Program-made: the position numbers and the translations under genes
Shown: positions 34,190 through 41,923 of the stretch, in pieces
How the letters are laid out: each line of letters begins with the position of its first letter
Position numbering within the stretch: the first letter of the stretch is position 1
The notes under the pieces: model-generated
Seen by the model: the letters and a program-made list of their open reading frames with translations, nothing else
Told to the model about the DNA's origin: nothing
Database searches by the model: none
Source: Pseudooceanicola sp. HF7
GTDB lineage: Bacteria; Pseudomonadota; Alphaproteobacteria; Rhodobacterales; Rhodobacteraceae
Assembly: GCF_011806405.1 (NCBI RefSeq)
Contig: NZ_JAATOW010000033.1
Location: 1 to 50,428 of the forward strand
DNA length: 50,428 bases
Direction of reading: 5' to 3'

Positions 34190-35310
34190 TTCAGCGCCTG
34201 CGCCACTTCCGTGCCGGCGGGAGCAGACCTGCGGTCGATCTCCACCACGGCGGAAAGGCCGGCGCGCAGCCCGCGGGTCTCCGCGGGCAGTTCGATCCGC
34301 ACCGGCACGCGCTGCACGATCTTGGTGAAGTTGCCCGTGGCGTTATCCGCCGGCAGAAGAGAGAAGATGGAGCCCGTGGCCGGCGCGACAGAGACCACGC
34401 GGCCCTCGATCTCGCGGCCCTCAAGGGCGTCAACGGTCACATGGGCGGTTTCCCCGGCAACGATGTCGCCCAGCTGGGTCTCCTTGAAGTTGGCTTCGAT
34501 ATAGAGCCCGTGATCAGGGACCACGGCGGCCAGGCGGGCACCGATGCTGACCAGCTCCCCTTCCTCGATGGCGATATTGGCGACGGTGCCGTCGAAGGGC
34601 GCGCGCAGGATGGTGTGATCCAGGTTGCGTTGCGCCTGCTGGATATCCAGTTGCAGCGCATCGCGGTTGGAGTCGCTTTCCGCCCGCTGTGCTTTCAGAA
34701 CCTCGACCTGGGCCTCGGCGCCCTTGATGGCGGCCTGGGCTGCGGCGCGGTTGGCGCGGGCGGTTTCTAGCGCCTCGTTGGCGTCATCCAGTTCCGCCTG
34801 GGAGGTCACCTTGCGATCGGTCAGCCCCTGGATCCGGGTCTGTGCGGTACCGGCGGTGCGCAGGGCGGCCTCGGCCGCGGAAAGCTCTGCCTCTGTCTGG
34901 GAAACCGTTGCGCGGGCGGCGACGATCTGGGCATCGATCCGGGCCAGGGTGCGTTCCAGCGTCGGCAGCTTGGCCTGGGCCTGTTGCAGGGCGATGCGAT
35001 AATCGCCGTCCTCGATCCGCACCAGCACCTCTCCCTTGGAGACATGCTGGTTCGCTTTCACCGGGATGTCTTCGACGTAGCCCTGCAGCTTGGAAGAGAC
35101 CAGCGACAGGTCCGCCTGCACATAGGCGTCATCGGTATCCACCAAGAAGCGCCCGTTGGTCCACCATTCGTAACCGGTCGTACCACCGACCAGCAGGACC
35201 ACCAGGGCGATCCCGCCAAGTACCAGTTTCTTGCGGCTTTTCTTCGGCGGGGCCTCCACCTCGGAGGAGGAGACAGCGGTGGCGGGATCGATCTGTTCAG
35301 GGCGGGACAT
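34186..35310 (-). CDS. HlyD/EmrA-type membrane-fusion protein
   Basis: A 374-residue periplasmic adaptor. A single N-terminal helix (LVLGGIALVVLLVGGTTGY) is followed by the lipoyl half-motif VDTDDAYVQADLSLVSSKL, a long Ala/Gln/Glu-rich coiled coil (about residues 105-200), and the beta-barrel region LRAPFDGTVANIAIEEGELV. ATG 35310 is preferred over 35379, because an operator palindrome at 35359-35376 would otherwise lie in the coding region. It bridges the inner-membrane pump to an outer-membrane channel. Confidence 0.9.
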   Translation of the reverse strand: MSRPEQIDPATAVSSSEVEAPPKKSRKKLVLGGIALVVLLVGGTTGYEWWTNGRFLVDTDDAYVQADLSLVSSKLQGYVEDIPVKANQHVSKGEVLVRIEDGDYRIALQQAQAKLPTLERTLARIDAQIVAARATVSQTEAELSAAEAALRTAGTAQTRIQGLTDRKVTSQAELDDANEALETARANRAAAQAAIKGAEAQVEVLKAQRAESDSNRDALQLDIQQAQRNLDHTILRAPFDGTVANIAIEEGELVSIGARLAAVVPDHGLYIEANFKETQLGDIVAGETAHVTVDALEGREIEGRVVSVAPATGSIFSLLPADNATGNFTKIVQRVPVRIELPAETRGLRAGLSAVVEIDRRSAPAGTEVAQALK

Positions 35311-35358
35311 GGCGGGCTTTCGGTCAAACTGGAGGGGCGAAGGGGGAGGCTTCGCCAA

Positions 35359-35376
35359 TCGAACCACTCGGTTCGA
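35359..35376. promoter_or_regulatory. TetR operator copy 1
   Basis: TCGAACCACTCGGTTCGA is a perfect 7-4-7 palindrome in the region between the pump genes and the divergent tetR. It shares the GAACC-N4-GGTTC core with the copy at 35427-35444. It lies upstream of the chosen hlyD start. Confidence 0.75.
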
Positions 35377-35426
35377 CATGTTTCGATTGGCATCTAGGAT
35401 AAAGCACCCGAAGAATCAAGGCTTCA

Positions 35427-35444
35427 TCGAACCGGTCGGTTCAG
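35427..35444. promoter_or_regulatory. TetR operator copy 2
   Basis: TCGAACCGGTCGGTTCAG contains the same GAACC-N4-GGTTC core 14 bases before the tetR ATG. With copy 1 it suggests that the TetR protein represses both itself and the efflux operon. Confidence 0.75.
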
Positions 35445-35457
35445 CTAAGTTAACGCC

Positions 35458-36150
35458 ATGACCAACGTAGCAAAATCCAGTCAGGACAGTCCCGGCGAAG
35501 GCCCCTCTTCCCAGAAACGCCGCCACGCGGCAGGCGAGGATCCCGGCAAGCGCCGCCAGATCATGGAGGGCGCCTGGAAGGTCTTCATCGACCAGGGGTT
35601 CGACGCGGCCTCCATGAACAGCATCTGCAAGGAGGCGGGCGTGTCCAAGGGCACGCTCTACGTCTATTTCGAGAACAAGGAAGACCTTTTCGTGGCGCTG
35701 GTCGAGAGCAAGCGCGCGGCCTTCTTTCAGGGGATCTTCGACCGCCTGTCAGAGGCGGAAACCCTGCGGGAGTCGCTTCTGGCCTTTGCGACCACCCTGG
35801 CCCGCCAGGTGACCTCGGACGATGTGATCCACGCGCAGCGGATCGTCATCAGCGTGGTGGAGCGGATGCCCGAGCTGGGCCACCGCTTTTACGATACGGG
35901 CTCCAAGCATTTCCTGGGCTGCCTGCAGGATTTCCTGCGCGACAAGACCGCTGAGGGGGCGCTGGCGGTGCGGGACCCCGCGCTGGCGGCCGCCCAGCTG
36001 GTGGAACTGTCGACGGCCGGCCTGTGGCGCACCCGGCTTTTCGGGCGCATCACGGTGCCGCCCTCCGAAGCGGAGATCGCCCGTACGGCCGAGGCGGCCG
36101 TGGAGATGTTCCTGGCCGCTTACGGGCCGAAGGCCGCGCCAAACCCCTGA
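35458..36150 (+). CDS. TetR/AcrR-family repressor
   Basis: A 230-residue TetR regulator. A charged N-terminal extension of about 30 residues is followed by the helix-turn-helix (IMEGAWKVFIDQGFDAASMN, then ICKEAGVSKGTLYVYFENKE) and a C-terminal ligand domain of the AefR type. It is divergent from the EmrAB-like genes, with two matched palindromes between. The expected role is repression of the pump until a toxic ligand binds. Confidence 0.93.
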   Translation: MTNVAKSSQDSPGEGPSSQKRRHAAGEDPGKRRQIMEGAWKVFIDQGFDAASMNSICKEAGVSKGTLYVYFENKEDLFVALVESKRAAFFQGIFDRLSEAETLRESLLAFATTLARQVTSDDVIHAQRIVISVVERMPELGHRFYDTGSKHFLGCLQDFLRDKTAEGALAVRDPALAAAQLVELSTAGLWRTRLFGRITVPPSEAEIARTAEAAVEMFLAAYGPKAAPNP

Positions 36151-36239
36151 TATTGCGTGTTTTCGTCACCTCCCGGAAGACATCGGACAGAGCGTCCGGG
36201 ACCTGCTAGGATGGAGGACAGAGACGGAGGAGCCACGTC

Positions 36240-37094
36240 ATGACATCCCCGAAAGGCGGCGCAGGCAAGGACCTGGACGAGGGCGCGGTGGCCGGCCATT
36301 ACGGCGGGTCCCGCCTGCGGGAAACGGTCTTTGACGCCCTGGCCAAGGCGGGGCTGGACATGGCGGCCCTGACGCCCCGAATGCTGGCGCCGGTGGATGA
36401 ATTTCACATGGGCGGCCGGGGTGCCACGAAAGAGATCGTGGTACGTGCCGGCATCGCCGGAGAGCGGGTGCTGGACATCGGCAGCGGACTGGGAGGACTG
36501 GCGCGCCACCTTGCGGCAGAGGCGGGATGCCGGGTGACCGGACTTGACCTGACTCCTGAATTTGTCTCTTTGGCTCAGGAGCTTACGGATCTGACCGGGC
36601 TGGCGGAGCAGGTCGATTTCAAGCTGGGCAGCGCGCTGGACCTGCCCTTCGGGGCCGAGGTCTTTGACGCCGTGACCAGCTTTCACGTGGCAATGAACAT
36701 CGCCGATCGCGCCGGCATGTACCGCGAGGCCGCGCGGGTGCTGAAACCGGGCGGCACGCTGGTGATCTACGACGTCTTGAAGGGGCCGCAAGAGGGTCTG
36801 CTGTTCCCGGTGCCCTGGGCAGAGACGGCAGAGACCAGCCACCTGGTCAGCGCTGAAGAAATGCAAATTTTGCTGAGTGATCAGGGGTTTGTCATCTCCG
36901 AACAGGAGGACCGCACGCCGTCGATCCTGGCCAGCCATACCGCGAGCCTGGCCAACCTGAGCTCTGGCACGCCGGCGCTTGGGCTGCATCTGTTGCAGGG
37001 GGAAAACGCGGCGGAGAAATCGCGCAACATGATCGCCATGGCCAAGGCCGGGCAGGTCACCTTGGGGCTGTTCATCGCCCGTAAACCGGCCTGA
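36240..37094 (+). CDS. SAM-dependent class I methyltransferase
   Basis: A 284-residue methyltransferase. SAM-binding motif I is VLDIGSGLGGLARHLA (about residues 77-92). Then come GLDLTPEFV with the ribose-binding acidic residue, VDFKLGSALDLPF, and the post-motif FDAVTSFHVAMNI. The arrangement resembles sarcosine/dimethylglycine and UbiE-like N- or C-methyltransferases. It is the last gene before the replication region and has no clear operon partner. The substrate is unknown. Confidence 0.85.
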   Translation: MTSPKGGAGKDLDEGAVAGHYGGSRLRETVFDALAKAGLDMAALTPRMLAPVDEFHMGGRGATKEIVVRAGIAGERVLDIGSGLGGLARHLAAEAGCRVTGLDLTPEFVSLAQELTDLTGLAEQVDFKLGSALDLPFGAEVFDAVTSFHVAMNIADRAGMYREAARVLKPGGTLVIYDVLKGPQEGLLFPVPWAETAETSHLVSAEEMQILLSDQGFVISEQEDRTPSILASHTASLANLSSGTPALGLHLLQGENAAEKSRNMIAMAKAGQVTLGLFIARKPA

Positions 37095-37130
37095 CCGAGG
37101 GAGCGAAGCGCGCGGAGACCCGGTCGCGAA

Positions 37131-37160
37131 CAGGGGTGGTTTGGAGGGCCCTAAACCCTG
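37131..37160. other. Imperfect palindrome before the phased repeats
   Basis: CAGGG at 37131-37135 and CCCTG at 37156-37160 enclose a GGGCCC centre with GGTTT/AAACC arms, giving an imperfect 30-base palindrome. It directly abuts the 11-bp repeat array. It could be a terminator for the methyltransferase or part of the replicon control region. Confidence 0.45.
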
Positions 37161-37214
37161 TCGGTGCGGCGTCTGTTTTGTGTCGGTATCAAGTCGGTAT
37201 TGCGTCGGTGCGCG
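37160..37214 (+). repeat. Five 11-bp helically phased repeats (iteron-like)
   Basis: Five units begin at 37160, 37171, 37182, 37193 and 37204, with exact 11-base spacing. Each starts GTCGGT, except the second, which starts GTCTGT. The third and fourth share GTCGGTAT. An 11-base period places each unit on the same face of the helix. A perfect inverted repeat follows with no gap. The array lies about 580 bases upstream of repA, which suggests an iteron, partition or incompatibility site. Confidence 0.7.
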
Positions 37215-37231
37215 GCGAACGGGGCGTTCGC
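37215..37231. repeat. Inverted repeat abutting the phased array
   Basis: GCGAAC (37215-37220) and GTTCGC (37226-37231) form a perfect 6-5-6 inverted repeat directly after the last 11-bp unit. It may be a protein-binding half of the same site. Confidence 0.6.
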
Positions 37232-37252
37232 GAAGATTTAAGCGGTGACGGG

Positions 37253-37330
37253 GGGCTTTGCCCCCCACGAAACAGGGGGGCTCGATGCCCCCCTGTTTCG
37301 TTCCCCCCAGAGTTTTTCGGCAAGAAGAAG
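37253..37330 (+). repeat. 78-bp nested-palindrome repeat element, copy 1
   Basis: A GC-rich element made of a small GGGGGG/CCCCCC hairpin, a larger hairpin (GAAACAGGGGGG with CCCCCCTGTTTC), and the tail GAGTTTTTCGGCAAGAAGAAG (21 bases ending at 37330; key part TTTTTCGGCAAG). An inverted copy, identical at all but two positions, ends the window at 50351-50428. It looks like a dispersed palindromic element of this genome. Short ORFs across it are not genes. Confidence 0.85.
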
Positions 37331-37797
37331 AGGGATGCGGGCGGCCCTGGAAGGCGTGGAGGGCGGCGCCTTTCGGGCGCCTTGGACTGACGCTCGACAG
37401 CTCTGACGTTGCCCCCTACCCTATTGAAGAGACGCGATTCTGCCGCGCTTTCTGGCCTTGCAGGTAAGTGCGGGTTTTTGTCTTAGACCATCGCCGTAAC
37501 ACGGCTGATGCGAATCGACCGGGCGGGGTTTCAAGTCCCCTGCCCGTTTGCCGCGCCAATCTGCCCAAAACGGGCGCGCCGGCGCGCTGTGGGATTTTAT
37601 TTTGGCTTTTCAGAGACTTGCAAACCCGCCCTGAGGCATTGCATGAAGTTTTCTGCGCCCGCTGGCATGGCCGTGGGCCAAAAAAATATTGCCGGAGGGT
37701 AAGTTGCGTGCCATGAGTGGTCTTGTCGCCAGAACGCGCAAATATCGCAATCTGGCGACGAAACAGAATTGACCCGGTAAGAGGTCACTTGAGCAGT
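37331..37797. other. Palindrome-rich non-coding region upstream of repA
   Basis: No gene is recognised here. Structures seen: a GGCGCC...GGCGCC hairpin near 37369-37386, a long hairpin CGGGCGGGG with CCCC-T-GCCCG at 37520-37546, the perfect palindrome GCGCGCCGGCGCGC at 37574-37587, and the inverted repeat at 37725-37759. The density of symmetric elements fits a replicon control or partition region. Confidence 0.55.
37725..37759. promoter_or_regulatory. Inverted repeat upstream of repA, candidate operator or centromere site
   Basis: GTCGCCAGA (37725-37733) and TCTGGCGAC (37751-37759) are perfect 9-base inverted arms separated by 17 bases. It lies about 40 bases before the repA start. Autorepression by RepA/RepB or parS function is plausible and untested. 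Confidence 0.5.
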
Positions 37798-39000
37798 ATG
37801 GTAACGATGGCAGAAATTGCAAACTCCGGATCCATCGCGGCCTCCATCGCCGCGAATGCCGCGCGTCTGTCAGAAGCGCTCGACAGCCATATGCGCAACA
37901 GCTTCCAGCCGGAAAGCCGCAAGACCCTGCGCAAGTTCCATGCCTCTGAAGTGTCCGAACTGACCGGCATCAGCATGTCGAACCTGCGCACCCGCCACCA
38001 GGAAGGCGACTTTCCCGAGGTGGAGACGGATTCGCGCGGGCGGCGGCTGTATTCGGCCGAAGAGATCGACCAGATCCGCCACGTGATGGCCAAAACGGGG
38101 CGCAACGGCGATACCTACCTGCCCGGCCGGCGCGAGGGCGACGCGCTGCAGGTGATCTCCATCGTCAACTTCAAGGGCGGCTCAAGCAAGACCACCACGG
38201 CGATCCACATGGCGCAGCGCTACGCCCTGCGAGGCTACCGCGTGCTGGCCATCGACATGGATCCCCAGGCCAGCCTGACCACTATGTTCGGCTACCGCCC
38301 CGAGATCGAGTTCGCCGAGAGCGGCACGATTTACGACGCGCTGAAATACGACGATCCCGTGCCGCTGAGCCAGGTGGTCCACAAGACCTATTTCCATAAC
38401 CTGGACCTGGCCCCCGCCGGGCTGCTGCTGTCGGAATACGAGACAGAGACGGCCTATGCGCTGCAGCACAAGATCGACCCCCCCTTCACGCAGCGCCTTG
38501 CCATCGCCCTGGATGAGATCGAGGCGGAGTACGACCTGGTGATCATCGACTGCCCGCCTCAGCTTGGCTTTACCACCATGACGGCGCTGCTGGCATCGAC
38601 CGGGCTTCTGATCACGGTCATTCCCTCCATGCTGGACGTGGCCTCCATGGCGCAATTCCTTGAAATGGCTGGAGAAACCGTCCAGACGCTGGAGGATGCG
38701 ACCGGGCCGATCGACTGGAATTTCCTGAAGTTCCTGGTGGCTCGATACGAGCCGACGGATGTGCCGCAATCGCAGATGGCAGGCTTCCTGCGGTCGATCC
38801 TGCTGGACCAGGTGCTGACGACGCCGATGCTGAAATCCACCGCGATCTCGGATGCGGGGATGACCCAGCAGACGATCTACGAGCTGGAGCCATCACAGGT
38901 GGTCAAGAAGACCCTGGACCGGATACTGGAAAGCGTGAACGGCGTGGCCGACGAGTTCGAGAAGACAATTCAACTGGCCTGGGGCCGGGAGGGTGACTGA
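37798..39000 (+). CDS. repA: Plasmid partition ATPase RepA (ParA type) of a repABC operon
   Basis: A 400-residue RepA. The N-terminal region has a MerR-like HTH (HASEVSELTGISMSNLRTRH). The deviant Walker A KGGSSKTTT follows at about residue 130. Then come VLAIDMDPQASLTTMFGYRP and LVIIDCPPQLGFTTMTALLA. ParA ATPases move plasmid copies apart together with ParB-like RepB and repress their own operon. No strong ribosome site separates ATG 37798 from ATG 37807, so the start may shift by three residues. The repB ATG overlaps its stop by one base. Confidence 0.94.
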   Translation: MVTMAEIANSGSIAASIAANAARLSEALDSHMRNSFQPESRKTLRKFHASEVSELTGISMSNLRTRHQEGDFPEVETDSRGRRLYSAEEIDQIRHVMAKTGRNGDTYLPGRREGDALQVISIVNFKGGSSKTTTAIHMAQRYALRGYRVLAIDMDPQASLTTMFGYRPEIEFAESGTIYDALKYDDPVPLSQVVHKTYFHNLDLAPAGLLLSEYETETAYALQHKIDPPFTQRLAIALDEIEAEYDLVIIDCPPQLGFTTMTALLASTGLLITVIPSMLDVASMAQFLEMAGETVQTLEDATGPIDWNFLKFLVARYEPTDVPQSQMAGFLRSILLDQVLTTPMLKSTAISDAGMTQQTIYELEPSQVVKKTLDRILESVNGVADEFEKTIQLAWGREGD

Positions 39001-39977
39001 TGGCACGTAGAAACCTGTTCCAGCCCCCTCCCCCACCCGAAGGCAGCGCGCCTGATAGCGCGAGCAAGGAGCCCAAGACGCGGTTCCCCAACACCGGCGC
39101 GATGAGCGGCGTGAAGTCGACCCTGAAGGACCTGTCCAGCAATGCTGTACGGGATATCGCCGTTGAGGTGATCGAGGAAGGCGGCCCGAAGGACCGGCTG
39201 TCTTTCAGCGATGCCGATGTGGCCGCGCTGGCCGAAAGCATTCGGACCCATGGTCAGCAGGTGCCGATCATGGTGCGCCCGATCCCGGAAAAGCCCGGGT
39301 ATTACCGGGTTGTCTACGGGCGGCGGCGGCTTCGGGCGCTCAAGCAGCTGGGCCAGCCGGCCAAGGCGCTTGTCCGGTCGCTGAATGACCAGCAGGCGAT
39401 CCTGGCCCAGGGCCAGGAAAACTCGCAACGGCTGGATCCAAGCTTTATCGAAAAGGCGCTTTTCGCGACGGAGCTCGCGGACACGGGCTATACCCAGCCG
39501 GTGATCCTGGATGCGCTGGCGATCGACAAGCCGATGCTGTCGCGCATGACCAAGGTCGCCCGCACGATCCCGCAGGAGGTGATCCAACAGATCGGCTCTG
39601 CCCATGGGATCGGGCGGCGCCGCTGGGAAGAGCTGGCCGACCGGGTGCGAAGCCATGATCTGGACCTGACCGGCATCGTGGCCCGGCTGACACTGACCGA
39701 GGACGCGCCCTCTGACGCGCGGTTCGGCCAGGTTGCAGACGCAGTGGGCCGCCATCTGAAGGCCCCGGCGTCTGAAAGCCAGGCCCCCTCCCCTGCCCTG
39801 TCGATCACGCTGAGCGATGGCACGCGCGTGGCAGAGATCAAGGACAGCGCGCGGTCCCTGACCGTGAAACTGTCCAAGACGGAGACCCCGGAATTTGCGC
39901 GGTGGATGCGGGAGAACGCTGAAGCCGAGCTGACACGCCTTTACGAGGCGTGGCGGTCAGATCAGAAGACTGACTGA
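39000..39977 (+). CDS. repB: Plasmid partition protein RepB (ParB type)
   Basis: A 325-residue ParB-family protein. The N-terminal ParB nuclease-like domain includes LAESIRTHGQQVPIMVRPIP, YRVVYGRRRLRALKQLG and the QGQENSQR motif. A helix-turn-helix DNA-binding region follows with LDALAIDKPMLSRMTKVART. It binds centromere-like parS sites and works with RepA. Translation is coupled to repA. A structured 231-base gap separates it from repC. Confidence 0.94.
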   Translation: MARRNLFQPPPPPEGSAPDSASKEPKTRFPNTGAMSGVKSTLKDLSSNAVRDIAVEVIEEGGPKDRLSFSDADVAALAESIRTHGQQVPIMVRPIPEKPGYYRVVYGRRRLRALKQLGQPAKALVRSLNDQQAILAQGQENSQRLDPSFIEKALFATELADTGYTQPVILDALAIDKPMLSRMTKVARTIPQEVIQQIGSAHGIGRRRWEELADRVRSHDLDLTGIVARLTLTEDAPSDARFGQVADAVGRHLKAPASESQAPSPALSITLSDGTRVAEIKDSARSLTVKLSKTETPEFARWMRENAEAELTRLYEAWRSDQKTD

Positions 39978-40208
39978 CCCAGAGACGAGCAGAGAGAAAC
40001 AGGCAACAGGAGCACGAGGCACAGCCCAAAAAGAGAGAGCCCCCCAAGGTCACCCCCGGAGAGCCCAATCTGTACTTAGCACCTTCAGATTTATCAGCTT
40101 CTCCCCCGCAGTCAACAGCAACCGATTCGGTTGACAGGTGAATTGCGGCCTTTTTCCTGGAAACCAGGAGAACCGGGGCTTTCCCCGTCCGGCTGTCGTG
40201 AAAATTTC
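39978..40208 (-). ncRNA. repB-repC intergenic region, candidate antisense incompatibility RNA
   Basis: In repABC plasmids this gap normally encodes a small antisense RNA against the repC leader. Here the perfect palindrome CAACCGATTCGGTTG (40119-40133) is nested in GTCAAC...GTTGAC (40111-40135). Hairpins TCCTGG-AAA-CCAGGA (40155-40168) and CGGGG-CTTT-CCCCG (40174-40187) follow. A minus-strand TTGACT at 40115-40110 with TAAATC 16 bases on could be its promoter. repC has no visible ribosome site, which fits control by RNA structure. Exact RNA ends are unknown. Confidence 0.45.
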
Positions 40209-41342
40209 ATGGCTTTTACACATGCAACCGCCTCTTACGGAGCGCGGACCAAAGAGCTGTTGTCCGCGGACAACGCGGTTCCGGAGCGGCATATCGTGAT
40301 GGAAACCCTGCGCAATGCCGCCCCACGCTTGGGGTTGAAAGCGCCTGTGCTGGCGACGCTGGACGCGATGCTGTCCTGCCTGCCGCCGAAGCGGAGCCAC
40401 CACACTGTCTTTGCATCGAACGAAACGCTGATGTTCCGGCGTGACGGATTGTCCGATCGCACGATCCGGCGCCACGTGGCCATCCTGCAGGAACACGGGC
40501 TTCTTGAGCGGCGCGACAGTGCCAATGGCAAACGGTTCACCCGCCTGGACCGGCACCGCGGTGTCGCCCTGCGCTTTGGCTTTGACCTGACGCCGCTGTT
40601 CGACCGCCTGCATGAGATCGCTGTGCTGGCCGCCGAGGCGCTGCGCGAGAAGGAAGAGCTTGCCTACCTGCGGGCCCAGATCCGCGCGGCGGCCAACCAG
40701 ATCCTGCGCCAGGAGCCGGAGAGCTCTGAGGCAACAGACGCCCTGCGCATCCTGCGCCGCAAGTTGACCGTTCAGGATTGCCAGACACTGCTCTGCGCCC
40801 TCCAGGACCAGGGCGCAACGTCCGGGACGGAAGCCGCATATCGACCCCTTGAAGCGGAAGAAATGGCCGGCAATGACGGTCAAAATGTCCGCCACCATCA
40901 GAAGTCAAAAAAAGAAAATACTGATAAGAAAGAGGCTGAGGTTGGTTTGGCGCCAGCTGAGCCGGCAGAGGACATCTCGCTCAAGGACCTGTTGGCCGCC
41001 TGCCCGGAAGCTGCCGAGTTTTCCATGAAAGAGATCCAGAGCTTTTCTGACGTGATCGCTCATGCGCAGACGCTGGCACCGATGATCGGGGTGGACCGGC
41101 AGAACTACCAGGCGGCACAGGCGCGGCTTGGGCCACTGGGGACGGCTGTGACGATCTGGGGGCTGGTGCAAGGGCATGACCGCATTCAAAGAGCGGGGGC
41201 CTATTTCAGGGCGATCACGACGGGCAGCCGCAGCGAAGGGTTCAGCCCGGTACGGCTGGTGAAACGGTTGGCGATGGCGCAGGAAAGCGCCGGGCAAACC
41301 GGGCAATTGTCCGCGGACAATTTTGCAGCGGGATGCAGGTGA
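40209..41342 (+). CDS. repC: Replication initiator RepC
   Basis: A 377-residue RepC initiator. The N-terminal DNA-binding part contains HTVFASNETLMFRRDGLSDR and TIRRHVAILQEHGLLERRDS. The C-terminal part contains the conserved GPLGTAVTIWGLVQGHDRIQ and GAYFRAITTGS. ATG 40209 starts MAFTHATASYGART; the upstream in-frame ATG at 40131 lies in the structured leader. It initiates replication at an origin usually located inside repC itself. It defines the window as part of a repABC plasmid or chromid. Confidence 0.94.
   Translation: MAFTHATASYGARTKELLSADNAVPERHIVMETLRNAAPRLGLKAPVLATLDAMLSCLPPKRSHHTVFASNETLMFRRDGLSDRTIRRHVAILQEHGLLERRDSANGKRFTRLDRHRGVALRFGFDLTPLFDRLHEIAVLAAEALREKEELAYLRAQIRAAANQILRQEPESSEATDALRILRRKLTVQDCQTLLCALQDQGATSGTEAAYRPLEAEEMAGNDGQNVRHHQKSKKENTDKKEAEVGLAPAEPAEDISLKDLLAACPEAAEFSMKEIQSFSDVIAHAQTLAPMIGVDRQNYQAAQARLGPLGTAVTIWGLVQGHDRIQRAGAYFRAITTGSRSEGFSPVRLVKRLAMAQESAGQTGQLSADNFAAGCR
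40900..40935. other. AT-rich stretch inside repC, candidate oriV
   Basis: An A-rich tract (coding HHQKSKKENTDKKEAEVG) stands out in an otherwise GC-rich gene and sits in the linker between the two RepC domains. In studied repABC plasmids the origin lies in an AT-rich region within repC, so this is the best origin candidate. Confidence 0.6.
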
Positions 41343-41923
41343 GGCGGGCAGGGGCCGGTTTACCGTCTTCGCTTTGCTGGCCGGGGAATGGGCAGATGCT
41401 CTTGATCGATATCGCGTAATGTAATCCGACGGGGCTCCGTTGAGACGCATTTTCAATGCTTGGTGAGACCCGGATGAATAGAGCAACGCCCGCCAATGAA
41501 TATTCCCGGAACGGGTTTGAAGAGGAACCGAGGAAGGCACCCATCTTTCATAGAAAGCAGAGGTTCATTCCCGGGGGATACGGCTTGAGATCTGCCCGGA
41601 CCTGGCCAAGCTCTCGGTGACCGCGACGGTTCGTCAGGCCGCGAGAGTCAGCCCTCAACAAGTGCGGCGGTAAAGCTCTGGCATTCCTGACTTAACCGCC
41701 GTTGGGTTCCAAGACGGGAGATAGCAGGGAAAGAGGCCAAGCTTCTCCGAAAACAAGATCGGACATGCCATGACTGGCAGGATCAGGCCGGAAAATGACC
41801 TTAAGTAATTGAATTAAATAGATAATAGTAAGTTTTCAGCCCGAAATCCGGCGTTTCACGCCTGAACGCCGATAGGGCAGGGGGCCGCCATCGCAGACAG
41901 CCCCCCACAACATCAAAACCCGC
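41343..41923. other. Non-coding region downstream of repC
   Basis: About 580 bases with no supported gene. A short open stretch near 41592-41673 (PDLAKLSVTATVRQAARVSP, then QQVRR and a stop) vaguely resembles a transposase OrfA start, but is too short to call. An AT-rich tract lies at about 41797-41836. Nothing else was recognised. Confidence 0.5.

Noticed and set aside
37258-37400. Small ORFs beginning MPPTK or CFVPPRVFRQEE-like across the 78-bp repeat
   Set aside because: They are translations of the palindromic repeat and recur at both copies; there is no ribosome site or family.
37455-37560. tRNA-like stretch with a TTCAAGT loop and GCCA-like end
   Set aside because: The presumed T-stem does not pair properly with a seven-base loop, and no matching 5' acceptor arm exists. 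It is better read as a long hairpin.
40131-40208. Upstream ATG start for repC
   Set aside because: It would place coding sequence in the hairpin-rich leader; RepC proteins match from the 40209 start.
41592-41673. Possible transposase OrfA remnant (VRQAARVSPQQVRR)
   Set aside because: Too short, no start, no inverted repeats or second ORF nearby.
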